A stretch of 64,000 nucleotides of DNA, taken from NCBI GenBank assembly GCA_964036155.1, contig OZ038422.1:55079201-55143200 (forward strand), read 5' to 3'. Both the position numbers and the translations under genes were made by a program. Under the pieces are notes generated by a model that saw nothing but the letters and a program-made list of their open reading frames with translations, was not told the origin of the DNA and made no database searches. Shown piece by piece: positions 25,314 through 37,500 of this stretch. This DNA is from Diploscapter coronatus (Eukaryota > Nematoda > Chromadorea > Rhabditida > Rhabditidae). Numbering within the stretch: position 1 is the first letter of the stretch; each line of letters opens with the position of its first letter.

Positions 25314-28300
25314 ATGACTGATAGTGTGAAGGGTGCAGCCGGCAATGTAGCTCATGGAGTTGGAGACGCTTATGGTATGCTGATCTATGATGAAACAAAG
25401 TTTAAGTTTGAATTATCACCAGTCTTCTCAAAGTTGTTATATTACAATTCAAATTTTGGTAATAATATTTCAACTTGGAAACCTCATGTCATGAGAAATA
25501 GTGTGAAGAAAGGATCTTTTGCACAATGTAAATCGCATTGTTCGGCTGCAATTTTTAGAAATAGCCTTTATATGGAGGGTGAACTATTTTCGATTAAATT
25601 ATTCACGTTAGGAGTAATGGTTTGAAATTGAAGCCCCAAAAAATTTAGAACTGATCATTTTCAGCGAATTTACTCAGGTGATTTCTCGAGTCCTTATCTT
25701 TTCACGTTTTCCATTAGTATACAAAATTTTGTCTAATATATTTTAAGATCATTTAGCATCTTTTTAATAGCCTTTTTTTAATAAATCTTCATCATAAATA
25801 CCTTAAAAATATTAAGACAATGCTATGACTTAGAGTTTAACCAACATTTTCATTAAAAATTGAGAAAATTTTCAATTTTTAAAATGAAATTTGATTCCAG
25901 AAGCTGGAAAGCAGAAGGGCAGCGATACGATTCAAGGCGTTGGAGATGCAATTTCTGATACTGCTGGTAAACGTAGCTTTTGATATTGAAAACTTCTCTA
26001 ATTTTGAGATGCTGTTGGCGACACTGTAAGCAAGGGCGCAGACGCTGTCGGTAATAATCCAGATGAAGGATAAATCCAAAGTGTAAATGAATTTTCAGCT
26101 TCGGGAGCCAAAGACCTGAAAGATGGAGCAGTCGATACAGCAAAAAGTGCTGGCCAGGCTGTTTCGGACGGAGCAAGTATGATTAACTAATTAACTGAAA
26201 TATATCGTAACTTTAAAATGACACCATTTTTACAAGAGCAGCGACGAACAAGTATGAATCGCCCACACGCACATTAACGAAAATTAAAATGAAAAGAATA
26301 GATTCAGGCGATTAACGCTCAAGCCTTCAATGCAAATGCAAACTTGTCCATCTTTGCTCATGCAAAATGAATTAGTTTTCATTTTCATCAATAATCATAC
26401 GCTCACAATATATGCATCGCTGCTTGAAGTCAACCAATCATTCATTAATGCAAAGTAATCAAATTCGATCTAGAAAATATAAAAATGCCTTGGAATGTCT
26501 TCTTCATTGGGCTAGAATAACAACACTACATTGATTACACTTACCTAGACTGGGCGACTGATAATGCGAAGGATGCAGGAAAAACTGCAGCTGATGGTGC
26601 TTCTGACACAGTCAGCAGTGCCGGGAACGCTATTTCTGATGCAGGAAGTATGAGAATAGTTTTACAATTGCTCGCTTCATTGAAATACCAAGATTAATGC
26701 ATGCTCTAAAGTTCAATTACTCACTCACTAATTAATATCTCAAATTAATCAGTCACTTTTCAAATAGGTATGATTAAGAATACGTTTAAGAAGGGCATTT
26801 GTAGATGGCGTAATGACCGAATAGCGAAACTTGAAATGACGATATGCTTTTTAGTATTTGACGTAACTATAGCAAAAATGGTGTAATGCTTCCTTTTCTA
26901 CACAACTCTTATAAATTTTTATTGTGTTCCGTCATTTCGCTATTTACAATTTATAATTTAGGCAGACCATAAATTGAAGAGTTGCATTATCTCAACTGTA
27001 CAATTTCAGATTGGGTCGGACAAAAGGCTAGCGATGGCGTGAATGCAGTCGGAAGTGCTGCCTCAAGCGTTGGTCAAGCAGCTTCGGATGCTGGAAGTAA
27101 GTTTTTTTCTGTATTTGAGACAAAAATTTAAAGCGGATGAATTTACAAGACGAAAGTAGATGTAGAAATCATTTTATTAATCATCGTTGCTAATCCAAAT
27201 ATACTAATTTTTCTGCAATATTACAATCTCATAGTAATCGCTATAACCAAATTTAGAACTATCAATAGGCTAATCTAAGAATGCATGACTCTATAGTTAA
27301 AATGGGAATCGTAAGGCATCATGACACAAGACAAGAGCTAAATGGTATGAGAAAGGATACCTTACCATATCACCCACTTCAATATTTTTATTTAATTACG
27401 TCATGCGGGTTTCACATATCTCTCTAAGGCATGTACTTTCCAGATTGGGCTATCGATAAGACCAAAGCAGGGGCTTCTGCCATTGGAGACGCTGCCTCAA
27501 GTGCTGGCCAGACTGTTGCTGACGGAGCGAGTATGACAGTATCTATTTCAAAGAGTGACATACGAAATAGGACATTACTACGGCCAAAATAAATACGCAC
27601 GAATTAAGAAACACCAGGATGTTGGGAGTTAATTTTTTCGAACTTAGACTTGAAGTCGAAGAATTTCTTCCGACTCGAATTCAAACTTGATTAGGACTCG
27701 GCATTTTTTCTAACCCGAACTCAAACTTAACTCGACTCTGTCTATTTCTCTAGACGTAAACTCGAGCTCGCTGGCAAGTTCAACTCCTAACATCACAGGA
27801 TAACACTAAAACCACTACAAAATTACAATGATTTGGTATTAATAATTGATATGAGCGAATATCAGTTTTGTAATAAATTACTTGATCAGGTTAACGTCAT
27901 AACAATGCTAAATTTTCAGATTGGGCCGTTGACAAGACTAAAGAAGGAGTCTCTGCAGTCGGCGAGGCTGCCTCGAATGCAGGAAGCGTAGTTGTTGATG
28001 GAGCTGCACAAGCTGGAGGTTTATTTGAAGCGATTTCAATTGTGAGTTTAAGAACTTCATTTGTAGGCGCTGTCGTCGGGGCAGGGCAGAGAATGGGCGA
28101 AGCTGCATCGGATGCTGCTAGTGAGTAAATTATTTATGCATGATCTGAGGAAATATGGCTAGAAGACAGGTTTCTTTGATGAATCATTTGGTAACATTCA
28201 GATGCAATTTTCATTTTTCCCAATGGAGTATAACTTTATAGCTTTTAAACAATCATTTGGAATAGATTTTTGCTGTTTGAACGTGTTTCCATGATGCATA

Positions 28301-29491
28301 TCATAGCATATTTTATAAAATTAGAACAAAGAAGGGTTATACAAGATTGAGTTTGAGTAAAATGTAATTTATCGCTGGTATTTCATCGTTAGGTTGGACC
28401 GCAGACAGAGCGCGGGATGGAGTCAATGCCGTGGGCCAGGCTGGTCAGAAAGTTGGGGAAACAGTCGGTTTGATCAATCATTTGAATAATGCGAATGAGA
28501 TAAGTTGTTTAGGCGACGCTGCTAGTAAGAATATTTCTTTAGCCCCAAGTGTTCAGCTACAATATATAGATATTAGATAATTTGCTGCTAGCGTGTGAAA
28601 TGATTAGTTCCAAGCTAGAGCTCGTTAAAAATGAAAAAATTTTAAAACACTAACGCTAAAATGGCGTTTTTTTCCAATATTTGCAGTGTCGTAAAGTTTG
28701 AGTTTGAGTGAAATCTAACAACGAAATAGAAAATGTTGAAAAATTAGGTTGGACTGGCGACAGGGCGAGAGATGGCGCTCAAGCTGTTTATGACGGTGCT
28801 AGGCAGGGGACTGGTTAATTATTACATTCTCAAAAAGTCAATATTGATCCTTTGTAGAAGCAATTGGTCATGCGGGGAAGAGAGTCGGTGAACATGTTGG
28901 TAAAGAGGATTATTAGATTGGATTATTCGAAATTATATGGTTATTTTAGCCGACGGAGGACGTAAGAATTTATTAAGCGTGAATATTTGATGTGGTGTAA
29001 CTCTAGATAATTTTTTACCTGTAGTAATAATTAATTCAGTATTGTTTTATATTATGTTTTATGAATTAGGAATGAATGTGTGTTAGTTATAAACCACTTT
29101 CTTGCTCAAATATGAGCAACCAGTCGCCTTCTTTCTGGACGATAATAGTTGTGAAATAGTCTTAGGCCTGAAAGTTGGAATTTGGGTAAAACGATTATCT
29201 TATTTTTCATAATTTAGACTGGGCTGCAAATCAAGCGCGAGATGGCGCAAATGCCGTGATGGACAGCACAAGACAAGGTGCCCAAGCGATCTATGATGGA
29301 GCCTCCCGTGGTGCAGGTTAATTGACCTGGAATCACAAAGCGACAGTAATGTCTATTCAGATATCGTGGTTGGTGAAACGCACCAGCTCGGACAACAGAT
29401 CGGCGACGCTGCATCTTCTGTCAGAGATGCTGTAAGGCGAAAGAAGTGCCAGAAAAGAGTCAAGCGCTCCACAATCATGCGGTATTTTTGA
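25314..29491 (+). CDS. LEA-like Ala/Gly/Asp repeat protein, 16 exons, 369 aa
   Basis: Exons: 25314-25374, 25901-25966, 26009-26050, 26099-26176, 26549-26647, 27010-27096, 27444-27530, 27920-28018, 28067-28120, 28393-28467, 28514-28525, 28748-28813, 28858-28899, 28950-28961, 29218-29316, 29361-29491. Every intron is phase 1, so each internal exon is a multiple of 3 and encodes a repeat unit. Units look like WA-DK-K-G-SA-GDAASSAGQ-V-DGA: Trp near the start, then a hydrophilic amphipathic helix poor in large hydrophobics. Pattern and composition resemble group 3 LEA or dauer-type hydrophilic proteins, which protect cell contents during desiccation (family knowledge; assignment is inference). No signal peptide, so probably cytosolic. 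The last exon adds a basic tail (VRRKKCQKRVKRST). Two exons are only 12 nt. Recurring Trp is unusual for LEA proteins, so an unnamed family is possible. Confidence 0.85.
26800..26965. repeat. Dispersed inverted-repeat element in an LEA-gene intron
   Basis: GATGGCGTAATGACCGAATAGCGAAA at one end and TTCCGTCATTTCGCTATTTACAA at the other are roughly complementary, with AATGCTTCCTTTTCTACACAACT inside. The internal block recurs inverted near 29705-29735 (CTGTGTAGGAAAAAGAAGCATTTCG). Both copies look like short non-coding members of one MITE family with ATGACG/CGTCAT ends. Confidence 0.6.
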
Positions 29492-31503
29492 GTGCAAGAG
29501 TGAGGAATGCGTAGTTAGACACAGATAGTTTTAGAAAATGTGTGCATAGATAACATTCAACTAACTAATGCGATGATAAGGCAACCTGGATTGGATTGAC
29601 GTAATGACGGCGTCACTAAATGACAGCGCTTTTCTGGATTTTAAGAAAACGCGAAAAAGGAGCTCAATAGTACTGTCAATGCGAAGCATTGATAATAAAT
29701 GATAGCAACTGTGTAGGAAAAAGAAGCATTTCGTCATTTAGCGTTATGCCATTATGCCATTACGCCATTTTCAAACTGCCAGATTATAGTGATTTTCAAT
29801 GAAGAGAATCTATTAATATTAACGACTTAACAACGCTCTAACCATAAACAATTGGTTAATATTCCAAAGTATGTATGAAAAATCACTGCATAAATCTTTT
29901 ACGTCTACAATCCTCATCAGTTGTTAACTCTGAATTACTACTTTTGATGACGCATTTGAACAATACTAAAGACGTAATTATTTACTTATTTGATATGCTT
30001 CAAATATGAGATAAAAGTTTATGCAATGAATTTAAATAATTTACAAAGCTATCGAAACAATTCGATTCGGTTTTATTAAACTTAGTTATTTAAGAATTTT
30101 AGATTGGAGAAGAATTGAAGAGCATAGGTGATGTGATCGAAGGCACCAGCTAGATAGATAAACTGACATTTGGATGCAATAAGCTATCTCGCTAGTTTAC
30201 AAATTTTATAAATTGAATTTCAAATGTCACTTGTAATCTTGAAATCTCTTAAAACTTACCAAAGCTGCTTTAATGACCAAATCTGAACCTCTACGTTGTC
30301 TGTATTGTATCGTTAAAACTATTCGAACATGAACATATTATCAAAAGTTATTTTAATCTCATAACTTTGTCATAATCGACATACTTTAATTTTACATAAT
30401 GCAATATTACGGCAAATTTTTGGCAATTTGTAGCCAATGCTCTTCGACATTTTGTCTCAGTCAATATTAATCGAGTGATATTGTTGAATTTTATTATCAT
30501 ATATGATATAAAACTGTAAATCTCTAACTAATTACATAAAGCATTCAATGGATAGGTGAAGAACGATGTTTTAATTTGGGTAATAACTGAAATTTATTAG
30601 TTAATTAGATAAAATAACCTATGATTTTCGTTCAAGATATAAAATTAGAAACTTAAAATTGATAAATTAGTTTACGGTGATGAGATTTTAACAGTGCTGA
30701 AAGATACGAATATTGTGCGAAAATGGGTAGAAGAATAATTTAAAGTCGAATGAACAAAACGCTAAAAATGGCAAGAACTTGAATTATAAATTATTAGATT
30801 AGATAAAACCGAAATTAGAGAAGTGGAATGAATCGGGAATCTTGGATGAAATCGGCAAGAAATGGTAGATTCGTGAATTACTGAAGAATGAAATAGGAGG
30901 TTAGTGATTTGATACAAAAAATGCTGAATAAATAGAGAAATGCATAGCTGCGGACACATTGAAATGAGATTCGAATGAACTGAAAACTGGATGAAGAGAT
31001 AAATTAAAGATGAAGACGATACTAAAGACAATCAAAGACGAGAGGATAAAGCTAGCTGATTGGTACGAGTTAGATGGAAGGAAGGAATGCAATGCAAAGG
31101 CTCAAGGTTGCAGAGAGGGCTTAGTTCGATATATAGAGAAGGAAATATACAATTCGCTGGGTGACAATGTAAAGCTGACCCTTGGAATCGGGAGAAGAAT
31201 AGCAATGCAGAATGACGAATGTGCTCACCACACATCGGGAAGCGACTATCTAACTGGCTAACTAAAGGCAATACATATGAATCGTGAATATATTGAAGAG
31301 ATTAGGGTAACGAGAAAATACAGACATTCTGACCGAGACGATGCTTTGGTCGCTAGAATTAACAGTACAGTACATAATTGGAGATTGTCAACAATTCGGC
31401 TAGATGAATGTACTGCACGGAGAAAATATGATAAAATAATAAGTACAACTGACTCTACACAAAAATAAATATGATTTGCTCTCCTCTTCTTCGAATTAGC
31501 TGG
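29492..31503. other. Intergenic region between convergent genes
   Basis: 2.0 kb between the 3' ends of the LEA-like gene (+) and the BED gene (-). It holds the repeat near 29600-29790 and an AATAAA at 29694-29699 inside that repeat. The rest is AT-rich; open frames at 30760-31270 show no family signature. The stretch 30700-31450 is purine-rich on the + strand. Confidence 0.55.
29600..29790. repeat. ATGACG/CGTCAT inverted-repeat element downstream of the LEA-like gene
   Basis: GACGTAATGACGGCGTCACTAAATGACAGCGC at the left pairs with TTCGTCATTTAGCGTTATGCCA and nearby ATTATGCCATTACGCCATTTT at the right. It shares an inverted internal block with 26800-26965. The LEA-like gene's only AATAAA in this area lies inside it, so the element may supply the 3' end of the gene (inference). 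Confidence 0.6.
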
Positions 31504-34500
31504 TTAGATCTTTTGAACGAGGTCTTGGAGCATGGCCTGTTGAGAGGCGGATAGAGGCAGGACGGCCATGTCTGGATTGGCTCGCACATAGGAGGTGATG
31601 CTCGAAGAGTTGTGGTGCGCGAATTGCAGCTGAACAAGAAAACGGTCAGAATAACAGATTCTGTTCATTCTTTAGCATTTGAGCATTTTTGCAACTTTTG
31701 GTGAATTAGAGAGGGAAAATAGCAATTGAATTTGAGCATGAGTAATATTAAATCTGACGTAAAACCAGTTGCAAAATATGCGATATTTTATGCTAATAGC
31801 ATTTCTTGTCATCTATCTTCTACCGAATATTGTATAAGAGAGATATCGTGACTATGTAAAGAATGAGCAGATCTGTGAGGAGGTCACTCACCTCGCGAAT
31901 CGACGCAACAGTAGAAGTCGGTTGCCACATTTGCAGCTCGGTCATCACTCCTGGCTTGGAGTTGAAGTAGGAATAAATCTCGTGGCAGACTGATACGAGG
32001 CTCGAGATTTCTTCCTGAATATAGATATTAAAAACTGAAAAAAGACTTTAGGGCAAATATAAATTTTAAATTCGATTTTATAAAATCCTTATAAAACACT
32101 AAACTAATCATAATATGAATTTCGTGTGCCTTAGTTGTCGAAATGTCAATTTTGGATGAGCAAAAAATAGCATACATTGTGTGCTGCGGGCCCTAGCTTT
32201 AGAGTTTTTAGTTAAATTTATCGATACCATACCTTAGAATATGCAGAAGTATCGACGAGTTGTCCGAGAGCTTCCACGCTAGGCATATCGACATCCGAAG
32301 AGCTTTCTCGCTCAGCCTCTTCCTCTCCATTCTCATCCACCTTCAATTGTTCGTGCTCCTCACTGATGTCCTGCTTGATGGGTTGTGCAGCAGCAGCAGC
32401 AGTCACAAGGCCCTCGATCGGATTGAGGAGCGGACTAAATTATCGAGATTCGTGTCAGTTTTTCGTTCGAATTCGAAAATTATCCCTTATTCCTTGGATC
32501 ATTCGAATGTCATCGCGAGAAACGAACAGTGCAAATTGCAGTTAGAAAGGAGAAAAGAGGACAGGCGGGAAAGAAAGGGAGGAATCGAATGGAATCGAGG
32601 AGAAAAGACATTTGTCAACGATGTTCGTCGTCCGAGACAAAGAGCCATCAACACGGGGAGGGAAGGGGAAGGAGAGTGGACAGAACTGGGAAATGAGGCA
32701 ATCAGTCGGAGTAGGGGAACGTTCAAATGGAACATTCGAATGACAAGGTACTGTAGGACTCGTTAGGGGAAATTCGAGTTAGAATTGGCCAAAATTGACT
32801 TGGCTTCTCTAAGTACAGAACGTAAAATGGTTCATGAAAATTGGGTTGTGAAGCATGTCAAATCTCATGCATTGCTCCAAACTTTTTTGCGCCACTATAT
32901 GACCAATCGTTCATCAACATAAAGATTAATTTTCAAAATTGGTGATCAACAAAAGGATTGAGTATTGAATCATAAAATGCTACTAAAGTTAAAATGGTTA
33001 CTTGTTGAGACTGAATAGCGAAGATAGCTGTTGCCTCATCTGATCGAGGAGGCGAGGGCAAATGACTGTCTGGAAGACGAACGAAGAAGGCAATTGATAG
33101 TCGGGCAAAAGGTAGCTAAAATTATTTGTTTTCATTTTGAAATTTATTATTCAAAACAAGTATGGAAGAAAATCCTTCTTCTTCTTCTATTTATTTCCAT
33201 TGTTTTCTAAAATGACAAAATTTTACTTTCCGTTCAAGCGATCTAGACGCACATTTAGTAATTTATTAACTAAAAATTATTACTATTCCATACCGTAGCA
33301 GAGCTCTAAATCCAGGTCTGTCGACGAGAGTGGGCGAGTGCTGATCGAGCAGCAGCATGAGAGCCACCTACAATTCATCAATTCATCAATTCATTTCCTT
33401 CATCATTTTCCGTCTAATCAATTCAATTCTCATGTTCGTGTTCACTTTTCGTGTCTCATTCATTTGGAATGGCAAAGTTTTTCAGTGTCATAGCATCATG
33501 TTCACCTTGGGGCAGGTAGCTAAAGGGTCTGAGAGAGGAGAAGAGAAGGGGAAGAGGAAGGACAGAGAAGAGGACTGACCACCCCCGATTGACTGACTGC
33601 CTGAATGCTTGACTGCAAAATGGCAAACTGGGAACGTGTTCTTGATGCAGAGGCAGAGGAAGGCAATCATCAAGAGATGGCAGGGAGGATAATGCAAAAG
33701 GGCCAATTGGAACATCAGAGAAAGGGGCGCTCGATTCGATGCAGATTCAGATAGAGGAGGAAGGCTGAGAATGACGATGATAATCCAATTATCATATTGC
33801 AGAAAGAAGCATTGTCCGAGGGAGGACAGCTATGCATGTGCAGACGATGAAAGCATGAGAATGAAGACATCAACGAGCAGAAATGATATCATTGTATAAT
33901 CTGCCGGGTAAATGCAGAGAAATTCAACTGTTTCAGTCATATATACAGTTCTTTTCATAGGCACAACATATTGCCTAATGATCATTGGTCGTTCGCATAA
34001 AGTAAATTTATCGATATATAGAATTTTGTAATCATCATTTAATAATGCAGAAAGAATAGTGAATCATTACGGTTTCAATTACCTTTTAGAGCTAAGAAGA
34101 AAGCCGTGCCAATTCGATCATGATTTGAAAAAATGCATAATGAAAAAGAAGTTGTTCGAATCAAAACGTCTTTATAACTCATGAAAGATGCTATCTGAGA
34201 TTCAAATGCAATCAAACTATCTCGCTTCTAACAATGAATCACCAAGCTGCAACTGTCGCCAATCGATAATCTATCATGTGAGATTCGCCATGAAGATTGG
34301 CTTTTTCTCCGATCCAGAAAACTACCTAATTCATTTCCGTATTAATGCAAGTATGATGTAAGTGCTCGTAAAACAATTCATACACAATTCAAGAATAAAG
34401 AGTGACTGTATTGAATTACGTTGAATTGGGTAATTGCTTGAATGCTTCAGTCTAATCGTCAATTTCCCTCATCTCTCATCTTCCCTGTCATCATTCGTCT

Positions 34501-37500
34501 TTCCTCTACCCCTTCCTCTTTCCTCTTCCTCACTTCTTTCTGCAAGCCGGTTGCCTTCCCCTCCCCTGTTGCAATATCTGTCCACCCCGTGGCTACTCGT
34601 TGCATCCCTTCATCCCTTCATCTCTTCATCTCTGCAGCAATTATACCGTAATTGGTGTGAGTGAGCGAGACTCGTCAGTCATGCTCTGTGGCTGTGGCTG
34701 AGGGCTGTCGAGTAGAAAGCCTACAGTCCGAAAGGGAAGCCGGTTTGCAAAGGGACGCAGCGACAGGAAGTAGTCAATTCAGAGAATAGAGCATGAATAT
34801 AATTTTCATTTATCACTACACATTAGCTTTCCTCTAATAAAATTACTAAAATTCCTTCCTTTTCATTCTCTCGAGCTTGAAGTTATTTTACAAGGATTTC
34901 AAGATTTATAATAGATTGATAAGAAAACTCGATTACAAGTCATGCTCATATCCTTATTCATTCTACCACCCTACTCCAATCGAGATCAGTTGAATTTTCC
35001 GATCTATTTACAAGGAAGAATATGTACGAAAACTCAAAATTCAAATCTGAATAATGTTCTACCTGCATATGAATCTGCTGTTCCTGATCAGCCCTGGTCT
35101 TCTCCTCGATCGTCTGTTTGTCTGCTTCCAGCGAGTCGTTCTTCCGACCAGAGATCAACGATGAAAATGCTGACTTCATGCTCAAATCAGTCGGTCTTTC
35201 AACGGGCTCCTCCTCTACCTAAAATTATACCGATCAAAGGATATTTTCACGGAAATCGAACCTCTGTAGCTTCAGTTTTGAGTCTAAGAACGACAGGTTT
35301 AGGAGCAGGCAAATCGTGCAGATTGGAGTTCTGCATCTGAGGCATAAAGGCCGAATTTGTCGACAGAGAAAGAGCATCTTGGGGCAAAAGATGTCCGAAT
35401 AGGGAAGAATTCGTTGATGAAGCCGTATCGGAAGCAGACGACAAAGCTGAATAGTTTATTCTTCGTCTGGCTTATCTTTTATAGGGTATTTTAAAATGAC
35501 TGTCTGATATTTAGTTTACTTTGATGCTCGTTAACCACAATATTTTCATAGTCTAAAAATATTATTGTTATCGCAACTCATTAATGCTTGATTTGAGACA
35601 ACGTCAAGTTTTTACTATTTATAAAATGAAAAGCAGACAGTAATTATGACGCATTCAGCATTTGTTCTTACCAGAAGGACTTTTCTGCGACTCATTCGTG
35701 TCGGTCGCCGTCCCACTCGAACTGTTCGTGGCACTGGCTGCAGTCTTCTTGTGTCCGATGTGGCTGGCCATGCTCGAGGCCACTTTCTCGTTCATCTCCC
35801 TCAGCAGTTTGGCTCGTGCCTTCTCCTCTGCATCTTACAATACAATTTATGACTATTTCTTTGATTTTTAAGAAAATGAAAAAAAACATTTTTCGTTTAT
35901 AAGAAAAATATGATCTAAAATCAAATGAATCTCTACATTTTCGTTACTTCAAAATATTCTCTACTACGGTAGTTTTCAAATGATCTAAATGCCTCCAGAT
36001 CTTCAAAACTTTCGGATTTAGTTTAAAATCTCGAACTGCTGTTCTCTTCCTCTGTTCTGCTTTTTATCTGATGCAGTGATCTAAATTTGCTGGGGAACTC
36101 GTCCTCTCATTCACTCGAAAACACTGCACAAAATTCGAACTCGACACAACAGCTGTCGCCTTTTCTAGAGTCATTTAGCAGGAAGAGAGGGAAATAACAC
36201 CTGAATGAGAGAAAGAAACAGACACAGTATTGCAAGAGATATTGAAGACAGCCGGCTGACTCCCTCCCTCACTTCTCAATGAAATTTATTCAAAATGCCA
36301 GCTGCTCATTGGAATCAGGGTAAAGAGAAGAACAGTTCGAATGGAGATATGCAAGGATACAATACACGGGATTTTTTCGCTAACATCGGGACAATGTGAA
36401 TGCAAGCCGCGATGCGATGAGAAATGAAAAAAACGAGAAATTTAAATAATTCTATATTAAAATTTTCCCCTACATCTAATAATCAAGTGACGCGTAAATT
36501 TAGTACATAGCCAAAGTGGTGCGAATCATCAATATTAACGGAAAAGTCCCATGAATTTTTAAATTGGAACGATTCTCGGATTATTTGAGGATATACTTTC
36601 TTCCGAAACAATAATAAAATTCTGAAACAAATAATCCAAGATGATCAATTTGCACTGAACTGACCCATTTTTATGAGCATGGTGTTCTGCCTCGCCTCCT
36701 GCACCATCTGATACTCGTTGACGTGACAACTCCGCAAGTGCCGAATCATTCCCGTTGTGCTGAAATCAGACATTCATTTTTCATTTTACTAACTTCTCAT
36801 TTTATTTTTATACTTCATTTTTATTCTGCTGATTTCTTAATTATTTTTGGTTGTTTTGTGAGGAGAACAGAATCGCTTGGCTGAGCAGAGCTCGTACAAA
36901 AGGAAAAGAATTCGAGCAGGTCAAAATAAGATTGAATGGCTATGAAAAAGAAGAAAAGAAAGGTAGTGAATATGCAAGTCGAGATTCGAATTCAAAAGAT
37001 TCAAATAATGAAATGGAGATGTCATGGCAAGACGAAAACAGATTCTTCGCTAAATAAACAAAGGTTATTCATTAGAACAGAAGGCCATCTAAACAATTCA
37101 CGATCTGCTTCATATGCGTTTTTTGAGTTTCTTCAAAATAACATGAGTAACCGCCGCTAGAAATATAAAAATTTGTAGGCCCAAAGTTTAATATTACAAA
37201 AATCGGAAAGCTTTAAAGCATATAAAAGTCCTATTTAGTGTTCAGCTAAATTTAAAAATAGCTGAATACTATGTTAGATTTTATGAAAAATTAATCATAG
37301 TTTCACTTTAAACAATGGCATGGGCAAATTTGACTTAAGACCAATGCAACTTCGAACAATAACGATTTTTAAAAATATTTGTGCACTATATAACTTGTTA
37401 AATACTGTAAAAGTCGTTTACAATTTGAAAACTGCATACAAAATTTAAAACTTCTCAAAGGGTTGTTTAGAATGGGAAACGGTTTTTGCGCACTAAAGTA

